The notes under the pieces are model-generated. The model did no database searches and was not told where the DNA came from. It worked only from the letters and a program-made list of their open reading frames with translations. A program made the position numbers and the translations under genes. A stretch of DNA of 64,000 nucleotides from positions 186,001 to 250,000 of the forward strand of contig CANMCD010000002.1 of NCBI GenBank assembly GCA_947496185.1. The letters run 5' to 3'. The DNA comes from an uncultured Tenacibaculum sp. (lineage in GTDB: Bacteria > Bacteroidota > Bacteroidia > Flavobacteriales > Flavobacteriaceae). This document shows, in pieces, positions 54,623 through 62,859 of this stretch (its first letter is position 1; each line of letters starts with the position of its first letter).

Positions 54623-56551
54623 ATGAGTTCATACCAAACCAAACCCGAAACAAAAAAACACACGGTTACTGAGCAAAAAAACAATGCACAAACTGTCCAA
54701 CTAAAAGATAACCGTCAAAACAACAATGAGCAAAAGACAATTCAAAAACATATAAATCAAAGTGAAAAAGTAATCGCACAAAGGGAAAAAGCGACAAACA
54801 TCTCGGATGCTCCTGTTCAACGACAAGAAAACAAAACAGGCTTACCCAATCAGTTAAAATCAGGTATTGAACAATTATCAGGAGTGGATATGAGTGATAC
54901 TAGTGTACATTACAATTCATCAGCTCCTGCACAACTACAAGCCCATGCTTTTGCACAAGGCAACAATATTCATGTGGCACCGGGTCAAGAACAACACCTT
55001 GCCCATGAAGCTTGGCACGTAGTGCAACAAAAACAAGGCCGCGTAAAAGCAACAAAACAGCTAAAAAGTAAAACAGCCATCAACGATGACCCTGCCTTAG
55101 AAAAAGAAGCGGATATAATGGGGGCAAAAGCCATGCAACTTAAAAGCACCACAGGTATAAGTACACACCAAAGCACCATAAACACCACTAACAATTTATC
55201 GAATACCGTTTTACAACCTAAATGGCTAGACAACAAACAGTCTGAATTTTACAAATGGGATGCCATGGTAGAAGGCGTTCGGTGGTACCATCACAAACAG
55301 AAAGATTTAATGTACTACCTAATAGAAGATAGAGACGTTGCTAAAGAAAGTAGTTTCGGACTAGCAGGCATTCAAAATGCTAGAACCCGACAAGAATGGG
55401 TAGAATTAGCTGGCGTAGACACTATGGCTGAAGTAGATGCATCTATTGTAGAACAACAAGAGTCTCAAATAGCTAGTAAAGACGACCACGAAGCACTTAT
55501 CGCACAATTTGAAGATTTAAGTTCTACTGGAGGGTTACTCATGCATGCCATGGCAGGAGGCGAAGAAGTAGATAGTGTCGGCTATCTTTTAAAGGAAAAC
55601 ATCACACTAGAAGAAATACGAAAAGGAAATTTTAGAACTAAGTTACTGAGTTATATTAGGTCCGATATGACAATGCAGACCTTTTCTTTCCGTAAAGTAG
55701 GCTTGCTCGTTGACTGGAAAAGAATATGGGATATGGTTGGCTATATGGATGGTCATACCACCATTTATGAAGAAGACCAACAGTCAAGTAGAACAGCCCT
55801 TGATAATGCCCAATCTTTTAAAGAAGCAGGAGGGGATATGGATCTTATGGGTACCGAATATCATTTAATGGCGCAGAGACAAAATGCATTAAAGAAAAAA
55901 TCCAATGTAGGAAACTGGAATGAGGTGCTTATGTATAACGGAGCAACCGCAGGTGTAGTTGGACTCTTATGGATTGTTGACGGATCAAAATCAATACAGC
56001 TAATCAAGTACGAAGACTTTTTTACAGAAGATAAAAAAGAAAAATTATATAAAATTTGGTACGAAAGAACTGGTATGGAAGAAATGCCTATTTATATATA
56101 TACGCACCTAGGTAATCCTAAATTTAAGGCAAAAAGGGAAGCTCGCAAAAAACTAGGAAAAAAAGGCGCAAGTACTCTTGTATTAAGAGAGAAATTTAAG
56201 CCTAAAAAAGTAGTGAAGAGCAGCAGCCCAAAAGAGGTAGAAAGCGGTCCAAAAGAAGTTTCGAACGTAAACATGGAAGCTCCAATGGTACAAGAACATG
56301 AAGCTAGCAATGCGCAAATGGAAATAAGAATCCAACAAATTTTACATATAGGAGACCGCGTAAGAGTAGGATATCACTCTACTTATGATATTGTAGGTAC
56401 TATTCAAGAAATTGGAGACGAGCGTGTAAAAGTACGTGTAACCAATTGTTATAAACCTAAAACAAATGAAGAATTCCAATCAGAACATACCAGAACAACC
56501 TTAGGAACTGATATGATTTGGGATAAAGAAAGTATTATGTTAGAACATTAG
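54623..56551 (+). CDS. DUF4157 domain protein, putative secreted polymorphic effector
   Basis: 642 residues, no signal peptide. A disordered Gln/Asn/Lys-rich N-terminus (1-75) precedes a DUF4157 domain (~74-145) with LPNQLKSGIEQLSGVDMSDTSVHYNS, a HAFAQGNNIHVAPG strand and the metallopeptidase-like motif HEAWHVVQQ (His128, Glu129, His132). DUF4157 typically forms the N-terminal part of toxins loaded into contractile injection systems. The middle (~205-520) has no domain I know. The C-terminal ~65 residues (HIGDRVRVGYHSTYDIVGTIQEIGDERVKVRV) look like an SH3-type barrel. Its position near TssD and VgrG suggests a type VI-linked payload; that is inference. Confidence 0.75.
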   Translation: MSSYQTKPETKKHTVTEQKNNAQTVQLKDNRQNNNEQKTIQKHINQSEKVIAQREKATNISDAPVQRQENKTGLPNQLKSGIEQLSGVDMSDTSVHYNSSAPAQLQAHAFAQGNNIHVAPGQEQHLAHEAWHVVQQKQGRVKATKQLKSKTAINDDPALEKEADIMGAKAMQLKSTTGISTHQSTINTTNNLSNTVLQPKWLDNKQSEFYKWDAMVEGVRWYHHKQKDLMYYLIEDRDVAKESSFGLAGIQNARTRQEWVELAGVDTMAEVDASIVEQQESQIASKDDHEALIAQFEDLSSTGGLLMHAMAGGEEVDSVGYLLKENITLEEIRKGNFRTKLLSYIRSDMTMQTFSFRKVGLLVDWKRIWDMVGYMDGHTTIYEEDQQSSRTALDNAQSFKEAGGDMDLMGTEYHLMAQRQNALKKKSNVGNWNEVLMYNGATAGVVGLLWIVDGSKSIQLIKYEDFFTEDKKEKLYKIWYERTGMEEMPIYIYTHLGNPKFKAKREARKKLGKKGASTLVLREKFKPKKVVKSSSPKEVESGPKEVSNVNMEAPMVQEHEASNAQMEIRIQQILHIGDRVRVGYHSTYDIVGTIQEIGDERVKVRVTNCYKPKTNEEFQSEHTRTTLGTDMIWDKESIMLEH

Positions 56552-56647
56552 ACAAAAAGTGCTTTTTATTATCTGTTACAATAATAAAGGAAATCTAATA
56601 ACTTTCTATAACGGATCATAGCGCTATAATTTTTAGTCATATCAAAA

Positions 56648-56684
56648 TATAGGATTAGGTTATAAATGACCTAATCCATATTTT
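56648..56684. terminator. Terminator between convergent genes
   Basis: GGATTAGGT / ACCTAATCC with an 8-nt loop, flanked by AT-rich ends, between the DUF4157 gene (+) and the following minus-strand gene. Confidence 0.6.
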
Positions 56685-56708
56685 ATCCCTTATACACTTA
56701 ATTCATTA

Positions 56709-57116
56709 TTAACGCTTACAAAGAGCGTCCCAGGTCGTCAAATAATGCGCATTGATTGCACCGGGAGCTGGACTTGTACTGTCTGCAACAATCGTTACCA
56801 TAGAGCTACAGTTTGAATTACAACCTATATCACTCTTAGCACCAGCTTGTACAGGAACTTCTCTCCACGTGGCAGTAGAACCACTTAACAATTCTACTTT
56901 AACATTAAAAATACCGGAAAGGTTAGGTGTTTGAATCTGTTTGGTTGGGTTTTCACTTGAAATAACACCACTCCAGTCACCTTGTGAAAAGGTAACTCGC
57001 CAAGTTGAAATCATTTCTTGTGTATTGTTTTGTGGAGATAAGTATACCCAAAACTGAGCCCCTCCACCTAAATTAATTTGATCTGGTGAATTTACCGTTA
57101 CATTTTTTACACTCAT
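56709..57116 (-). CDS. Hypothetical beta-rich protein
   Basis: 135 residues, no signal peptide, few charged residues. The pattern of short strands (INLGGGAQFWVYLSPQN, WRVTFSQGDWSGVIS, GIFNVKVELLSGSTATWREVPVQA) suggests a beta-sandwich. Four cysteines cluster in the second half (GCNSNCSS and a C-terminal LCKR). No family is recognised. It faces the DUF4157 gene, so a role as cognate immunity or co-secreted protein is conceivable but unsupported. Confidence 0.6.
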   Translation of the reverse strand: MSVKNVTVNSPDQINLGGGAQFWVYLSPQNNTQEMISTWRVTFSQGDWSGVISSENPTKQIQTPNLSGIFNVKVELLSGSTATWREVPVQAGAKSDIGCNSNCSSMVTIVADSTSPAPGAINAHYLTTWDALCKR

Positions 57117-57467
57117 AATATATTAGTTTTTATAAATAATTGATATATATGCAAATATTTAATTAATTTATCATTAAAAATATTTCATTATATATCACTT
57201 CCTTACCAAGGCAAAACAACAAACACAATATATACTAGGTTACTTTTTTATCTACAAAGTTTCTAGACACCCTAGGCTTAAAAAAGCAAGAAATCATAAT
57301 TTTTTTTGTACTGTATTACTATTATACTTAACTTAATTACTAACAACATTTTACCCTACATAATATACTTTATAAAGTACTATTATTTTATAAAGAAAAA
57401 CCCGTTAGCTTTAAACATTTTTGTATTTCTAAAGTCTAACAATCTGTAACCTTAATTTAAGTATACT
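57117..57467. other. Divergent intergenic region
   Basis: 350 bp of very AT-rich sequence between two divergent small genes. It should contain both promoters. Nothing else recognised. Confidence 0.4.
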
Positions 57468-57677
57468 ATGAGAATTTTTTTGGTCTTTTTTGGATTGTTA
57501 TTTGCGTTAACAACTACTTCTTGTGCTACTAGAGTAGTAAAACAACCCAAGAAAGTAGTGGTCGTAAAACGTCCTGCAAAATATAAAGTTGTACGCGTTA
57601 AAGGAAAAAAATACTATTTATGGAATGGTCGTTACCATAGAAAAACCCGAAGAGGATTTGTCGTAGTTAAATTATAA
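57468..57677 (+). CDS. Small basic lipoprotein
   Basis: 69 residues. Signal peptide with lipobox (ALTTTSC, Cys19), then a 50-residue very basic mature part with Val/Lys repeats (VVKQPKKVVVVKRPAKYKVVRVKGKKYYLWNGRYHRK). The YYxWNGRYYR-type tail occurs in small Bacteroidota lipoproteins of unknown function. It could bind anionic polymers such as peptidoglycan or LPS. No operon partner. Confidence 0.7.
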   Translation: MRIFLVFFGLLFALTTTSCATRVVKQPKKVVVVKRPAKYKVVRVKGKKYYLWNGRYHRKTRRGFVVVKL

Positions 57678-58222
57678 ACAACCCTAGTAACCAGCTACCA
57701 AAAACACAATGACTTGAGATATACAAACTCGATTTTTATATCGTGGTTTGTATATTCTTTGTATTAAAGAATAGTATGTGTAGCCCTTTACATTTACGTT
57801 CTTCTCCATAGATAATCATACCGATTTAATTTCGTTTTTAATAATTTTTGCTATGCCTAAAAAAATACCTTTGGTTTTTCACTAAAAACATAAACCTATA
57901 TAAACACTTAATTATCAAATATTTTACTTTTTAAATGTTAAATAAAACATTTCATTGTGATATTTATTAGAAACACAACAAATAATAAACTGTTTTTTTG
58001 TTAAAAAAATACATATAAAACAATAAGTTTACCAAATAATTAACGATTGGGTATTTTTATTCTGTTTCAATGATTGTTAAAAAATTTAATAAAGTTGCAT
58101 TCTTAAATTTCTTGCATTCTAATAAAAACCAAAAATCATTCAGTTGTTTAACGATTGAAAACATCCTTGTACAAGGATATTTTGATCAAAAATAGGTATT
58201 AATTTTTAAAAACAACAAAGTT
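57678..58222. other. Intergenic region upstream of tssD
   Basis: 545 bp, AT-rich, no coding frame. It includes a 16-bp palindrome (listed separately) 44 bp before the tssD start. Nothing else recognised. Confidence 0.45.
58163..58178. promoter_or_regulatory. Perfect palindrome upstream of tssD (possible operator)
   Basis: ATCCTTGTACAAGGAT is a perfect 16-bp palindrome in the tssD upstream region, followed by TATTTTG, which is close to a -7 box. It may bind a dimeric regulator. Confidence 0.45.
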
Positions 58223-58621
58223 ATGGGTTCATTCCGTGCCAGCCTTGAACTTGGCGGTAAAGAGTTCGATGTATTGTATTCTGAATATTCTTTTAGTAGA
58301 GAAACTGACAAAAAAGGAAAAGTCTCTTCTAATGTAATCGGGGGTCGTGTGACTGTCGAAATTGAATCTACGGAAGATACTTCGGTAATCGAGGCAATGT
58401 TAAATTCTCAGTTTAAATCAATAGATGGTAAAATCATCTACAAAAAAACTGAGGAAGATGCCAAAATGAAAGAAATCGAGTTTAAAAATGGTTATCTCGT
58501 TTATTTCAAAGAAATTTTAGATGTCAACGGTGAAACTCCGATGAAAATTAAGTTAACTGTTTCGGCAGAAGAAATTGTCATAGGGAACGCTTCAATAGAT
58601 AACCGTTGGCCAAAAGCTTAA
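58223..58621 (+). CDS. tssD: Type VI secretion tube protein TssD (Hcp), Bacteroidota type
   Basis: 132 residues, no signal peptide. Matches the small Hcp-like family of Bacteroidota type VI systems: MGSFRASLELGGKEFDVLYSEYSFSRETDKKGKVSSNVIGGRVTVEIESTED, then FKNGYLVYFKEILDVNGETPMKIKLTVSAEEIVIGN. Hexameric rings of Hcp stack into the inner tube expelled with effectors. Here it is not next to the sheath or membrane-complex genes, so it may be an orphan, dedicated copy for the nearby effectors. Confidence 0.88.
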   Translation: MGSFRASLELGGKEFDVLYSEYSFSRETDKKGKVSSNVIGGRVTVEIESTEDTSVIEAMLNSQFKSIDGKIIYKKTEEDAKMKEIEFKNGYLVYFKEILDVNGETPMKIKLTVSAEEIVIGNASIDNRWPKA

Positions 58622-58697
58622 TTAAGAAAAAAACTTATGAATGATAGATAATTAATTTAAAAACTAAAACGTATTTATAAGTTTTTTGATAGTAAGG

Positions 58698-58745
58698 AAA
58701 AGTGGTTTTCAAAATATAAGCCGTTTTAAAAACCACTTTTCTATT
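58698..58745 (+). terminator. Terminator of tssD
   Basis: GAAAAGTGGTTTT / AAAACCACTTTTC hairpin with a ~19-nt loop and TATTT tail. Confidence 0.75.
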
Positions 58746-58773
58746 TATTATTTTAAGATCAATATTATAGTCA

Positions 58774-59134
58774 ATGTTAAAATCTGAATTACACATGTTA
58801 GGTCATGTAGTGGACTTATTAACAATAGAAACTAATTACGAAAAACCCTGGCAATGGGACAACTCCTAATCATAAGGCTTTACATATTAATAAAAAATGG
58901 GAGAAGATGTGTTTTTAAATCATTATGCCGTTAGACTATTAACAGCCTTCAAATGATACTGGTAATATAAGAACAGGAGATCCTATTGATTTATGGGATG
59001 GTGTTAGAGTTGACGAGTTAGCTGATTATAATATACTAGAGAGTTTTTTAGTAAATACTTTAGAATTATCTTATGAAGGTGTATACACTAATAAAGAAAA
59101 CGCTAAACAGGTATTGTTTTGGGAAATAAAATAA
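58774..59134 (+). pseudogene. Decayed gene, unknown family (possible effector or immunity remnant)
   Basis: Coding-like fragments lie in successive frames: an ATG frame 58774-58869 (32 codons, KPWQWDNS), a shifted TPNHKALHINKKWEK piece, a piece DVFLNHYAVRLLTAF, and a ~62-codon tail 58943-59134 (GNIRTGDPIDLWDGVRVDELADYNILESFLVNTLELSYEG) without start codon. Several frameshifts and stops split what was probably one protein of about 120 residues. I do not recognise the family. Its place between tssD and vgrG suggests a lost T6SS effector or immunity gene. Confidence 0.55.
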
Positions 59135-59571
59135 TAACAAGAATCCTAATAGGATTAAGTAGTTTAATGTTTGTTTTTAATAGTTTTTATTTTATTGCTG
59201 AAATCCCTTTTCTTAAGAAATGTAGTGATATAATTCTAATAAGTGTTTTTATAGTTTTATGTATTGTGATTTATTGGGTAATTAACAGATACTTTGGGAG
59301 CTATATTGTTGATATATTGTACTTACTAGGAATATCAGTACTGCCAGTATTAACTGTAATTTTGATATTTTTTTTTGATAGTACTTTTTTTAATCTAGAA
59401 GTTTTAAATACGTTACTCGGATTTTTTTCATGGGATAAATATGTAGGAGAGTCTAGAAATAGCTGTATAAATACGTTGGTATTTATGATTCTTATACCCG
59501 TTTTTATGTTAATATATTCAATACCATATATTCTAAGACGTTTTTTCATTTTTCGAAAAATGAAAAACTAA
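59119..59571 (+). CDS. Small polytopic membrane protein, candidate immunity protein
   Basis: 150 residues from a TTG at 59119, overlapping the decayed gene; the first ATG (59167) would cut into the first helix. Four hydrophobic segments (~7-30, 36-55, 64-90, 118-140) and a basic tail (RRFFIFRKMKN). No family recognised. Small multi-helix proteins next to T6SS effector genes often neutralise periplasm- or membrane-active toxins; here that is inference from position only. Confidence 0.55.
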   Translation: MGNKIITRILIGLSSLMFVFNSFYFIAEIPFLKKCSDIILISVFIVLCIVIYWVINRYFGSYIVDILYLLGISVLPVLTVILIFFFDSTFFNLEVLNTLLGFFSWDKYVGESRNSCINTLVFMILIPVFMLIYSIPYILRRFFIFRKMKN

Positions 59572-59731
59572 TATTAAAAACTGTCTAAAAAGTTTAAGTA
59601 TAGTATTTGCTATCTACAATTGTTACGTTAAAAAAGGCAATTAAGCGTTTGGTTTAGAAAAAAAAGGATCAAACGATAATATGTTTAAATACCTAATTAA
59701 GAGCTAACCACTCTTAAAAAAATAATATTAT

Positions 59732-61480
59732 ATGAAAAAAATTACTACTATTTCCATTGATGGAAAAAACCTTCCGAATTTCCAACACCTAGAATTAGCA
59801 CAAATTACTGGGGACCACAGTCGCTTTATTGCTACTATAGATATTGCCGAATTGGAAGAAAGAGGAGCCCACACACTAGATAAAAGTACCAGTCTTTTAG
59901 GAAAACCCTTACTTATTTCCTTTGGAGAAGAGAATGAAGTAGAATTTGTAGGCGTTATTACGCAAATGGCCTTAAAAAATGAACTTGGACATGAAGGGGT
60001 TATTGAACTAAGTGGGGCTTCTAAAACTACACAATTAGATAGTTTACCAACCAACCGCTCTTGGTTAAACAAATCACTACAAAACATTGTAAGAGAAATC
60101 ACAGAAGGTCTAGATGTTGAAGTGCAAATAAACCCACAATTCAAAGGCAATTTAGAATATACGGTAAAATATCAAGAGTCAAATTGGGATTTTCTCCGAC
60201 GCCTTTCTAGAGCTTATGGAGAACCTTTATTGTATGACGGCACCAAACTTAACTTTGGTTCCGCACCTTATGAAACACCTATCGAAGTAGAATATGGCCG
60301 AGAACTTACCAATATTTCAATAGGCATTAAAACACGCCCTGTAAATTATAAAGTGTTTAGTTATAATTCATCACAAGACACCAAACACGAAAGCACCGCA
60401 AAAAACAATGTAGAAGGGGTCAATGAACTAGGTACAAAGGCTTTTGAAAGTTCTATGGAACTCTACAAAAATGAAGTCATTATGCATGCCGAACCACGCA
60501 CCCCTAGTAAAAGTGATTTAGAAAGCTTTGTGGCCAAACAACAAGCCATGGCAGTATCGGATTTACATGTTTTAGAAGCGGATTGCAGTATTCAAGGATT
60601 AAAATTAGGCAGTTATATCAATGTAAAATCAGCGCTTACTTTAGGAAGTTGGGAGGGTCATGAAGTTAAAAATTATGGGGAATATCGAATTATTGAAATT
60701 ACTCACGAGGCTACGGGCCAAGAAACCTATAATTGTCATTTTAAAGCCATTCCTAGCGGTATGGTTGTCTTACCTGATTCTAATGTACCTGTATCTTATG
60801 CAAGCGATCAGGTAGCCACAGTAATGAGCAATGAAGACCCTAAAGGAATGGGGCGTGTAAAAGTACAAATGCATTGGCAACAACATCAAGAAACTACCAG
60901 TTGGATACGAGTATTAATGCCGGATGCTGGAGCAAGTGACAACCATAGCCAAAATAGGGGTCATGTATTCATCCCTGAAGTAGGAGACCAAGTAATGGTC
61001 GGATTCCGTCACAACGACCCGCAACGTCCGTATGTAATAGGTTCTTTATTTAATAGTGCCAATGGTGCTGGGGGTGGTTTGGACAATGTCAAAAAAAGTA
61101 TCATTACCCGATCTGGACACTTGATCGCCTTTGATGATACTGATAATAAAGAGTCGATCACCATCACCGACAAGAATGAAAATGTCATTTTGATCGATAC
61201 CGCAAATAAAAACATCAAAATCTCTGCCCCAGAAAGCATCAGTATTGAAGCTAAAAACATCAATATTCTTGGAAAAGACAAGGTACATATTGAAAGTAAA
61301 GAAATTACCGTTATAGGAGCCGATAAAATCACTAAAAAAAGTGATTCTTTGGTAGAGGTTGAAGCACCAAAAATCACCACTTCTTCGGATACTACTGCAA
61401 TCAATGCCAAACAAACCATTGACATCGAAGCACAGCAAATGACCAACCTAAAAGGAACTACAGCCGTAAACCTGAACTAA
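59732..61480 (+). CDS. vgrG: Type VI secretion spike protein VgrG (TssI)
   Basis: 582 residues. The N-terminal ~350 residues correspond to the phage gp27-like hub (ARITDGHSRF-type strands, YQESNWDFLRRLSRAYGEPLLYDG). A gp5-like OB fold follows (VATVMSNEDPKGMGRVKVQMHW ... GDQVMVGFRHNDPQRPYVIGSLFNS), then a beta-helix spike with short repeats (ITDKNENVILIDTANKNIKISAPESISIEAKNINIL) to the C-terminus. No extra effector domain is visible. It forms the puncturing tip on the Hcp tube; the PAAR-like protein two genes downstream probably caps it. First gene of a three-gene operon. Confidence 0.93.
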   Translation: MKKITTISIDGKNLPNFQHLELAQITGDHSRFIATIDIAELEERGAHTLDKSTSLLGKPLLISFGEENEVEFVGVITQMALKNELGHEGVIELSGASKTTQLDSLPTNRSWLNKSLQNIVREITEGLDVEVQINPQFKGNLEYTVKYQESNWDFLRRLSRAYGEPLLYDGTKLNFGSAPYETPIEVEYGRELTNISIGIKTRPVNYKVFSYNSSQDTKHESTAKNNVEGVNELGTKAFESSMELYKNEVIMHAEPRTPSKSDLESFVAKQQAMAVSDLHVLEADCSIQGLKLGSYINVKSALTLGSWEGHEVKNYGEYRIIEITHEATGQETYNCHFKAIPSGMVVLPDSNVPVSYASDQVATVMSNEDPKGMGRVKVQMHWQQHQETTSWIRVLMPDAGASDNHSQNRGHVFIPEVGDQVMVGFRHNDPQRPYVIGSLFNSANGAGGGLDNVKKSIITRSGHLIAFDDTDNKESITITDKNENVILIDTANKNIKISAPESISIEAKNINILGKDKVHIESKEITVIGADKITKKSDSLVEVEAPKITTSSDTTAINAKQTIDIEAQQMTNLKGTTAVNLN

Positions 61481-61483
61481 CCT

Positions 61484-62854
61484 ATGAATAACGAACATAA
61501 CCCCATTTCCCGACGGATTAATTATTTGCAAGACTTTTGGGTCCAGGAAAGGCTGTTAAAACCCAAGGCTCGATTTATTCGATGGCTTATTGATGAAGTG
61601 GACTTGCCGTTGGTAAATGGTTTTTATCAAATAGAGTCTTCTCCTTACGGTAGCATTGAAGAAACATTGGTTGTCATGCTAACGGATTTTGACAAACTAG
61701 ACAGCTTTTCGTACCAACTTGCCAAAGATTGGCTGGCAGCATTCAAGCAGGATGCAGAAAAACATCCTGAACTGCATTGGGAACCGTTTACTCAATTCGA
61801 AAACGAATTTAAAAAACTACCAAAAAATGATCCCTTTTTGACTGATAATTTTTTGGTTGCAATGCTTACAGCCTTCAAAGACTTTAAAGGAGTATCCAGT
61901 AACTTGTACATAGGAATCAATCCAATAAAAATAAGCAATAGTCAAAAACTTTGTGTATGGATTTGCCGTCTTTTAAAAATGCTTCCTGATACCATAGGCT
62001 TTGTCATTACCGATTTTAAAAAAGACCTCTTTTTTGAGCCGATATTCGAAAATAATGAAGCGGATTTTATCAAACAAAGCATACGACTTAACAACGTAAA
62101 TACTTCTGGGGCTTATACCAAAATGATGACAAAAGGCAATCCTAACAGTCCACAAGTGGCTTTTAGATCATGCATGGTAGAAATGGGAAAAGCTACCAAA
62201 GCGGAGAATAAAGAGAAGCTTATAAAATGGGGAGAAAAAGGCTTAGGCATTGCCAAAAAGTCTCGTGATATCCCTTTTTGGGCATACACACACCTTGTTT
62301 ATGCGGGGTTTTTATTTGGTTTTAAAGATCCCGATCGTTTTCATCACATTATAGACAAAGGCATTAGCCTTTGCGAAAATGACCCAAAGGATAAAAATAT
62401 ACAAGGCCTTACTTTGCAGTTATACGGCTATAAAGCCGCCTTCTATAGTTTTACCAAAAAAAAAGAACTTGCTAAAAATTGGTTTATAAAACAGGCCCAA
62501 TTGGCGAAAGAATACGAACAAGGTTTGGTCGCCCTTACATCCTACAAAAACGCATTAATCGTATTACAACAAAAGAAACAAGGATATCAGATTGAAGAGC
62601 TAGCCCCCGAAGCTTATGAATTCTGTATCACTTTGGAAGATGAAATTATAAAAACAACGGAGTTTCCCTATATCGCCAAACATTATATCGATGTACTCCG
62701 CAGGCATAGAAAAAGTAAAGAAGATAATCAAAAAATTGAAGACGTTGACCAATACCTTATTAGCTTGTTCGGAAGGGATTGGGAGTTGATGGGTAAAGAA
62801 CTCATCAAAAAAATTAATACTAATGAAGAAAAAAACACAACCCTTGTAAATTAA
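61484..62854 (+). CDS. Helical-repeat protein in the VgrG-Rhs operon, candidate effector-loading adaptor
   Basis: 456 residues, no signal peptide, starts 3 bp after vgrG and ends 5 bp before the Rhs gene. The second half has TPR-like helix pairs (KWGEKGLGIAKKSRDIPFWAYTHLVYAGFLFG; GLTLQLYGYKAAFYSFTKKKELAKNWFIKQAQLAKEY). The first ~150 residues lack a known motif. Genes placed between VgrG and a cargo effector commonly encode chaperones or adaptors that mount the effector on the spike, so I propose that role; the family itself is not one I can name. Confidence 0.6.
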   Translation: MNNEHNPISRRINYLQDFWVQERLLKPKARFIRWLIDEVDLPLVNGFYQIESSPYGSIEETLVVMLTDFDKLDSFSYQLAKDWLAAFKQDAEKHPELHWEPFTQFENEFKKLPKNDPFLTDNFLVAMLTAFKDFKGVSSNLYIGINPIKISNSQKLCVWICRLLKMLPDTIGFVITDFKKDLFFEPIFENNEADFIKQSIRLNNVNTSGAYTKMMTKGNPNSPQVAFRSCMVEMGKATKAENKEKLIKWGEKGLGIAKKSRDIPFWAYTHLVYAGFLFGFKDPDRFHHIIDKGISLCENDPKDKNIQGLTLQLYGYKAAFYSFTKKKELAKNWFIKQAQLAKEYEQGLVALTSYKNALIVLQQKKQGYQIEELAPEAYEFCITLEDEIIKTTEFPYIAKHYIDVLRRHRKSKEDNQKIEDVDQYLISLFGRDWELMGKELIKKINTNEEKNTTLVN

Positions 62855-62859
62855 CATCT

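Noticed and set aside
61009-61446. Two minus-strand open frames opposite the VgrG beta-helix
   Set aside because: Repetitive spike coding yields long antisense frames; products are low-complexity and overlap each other.
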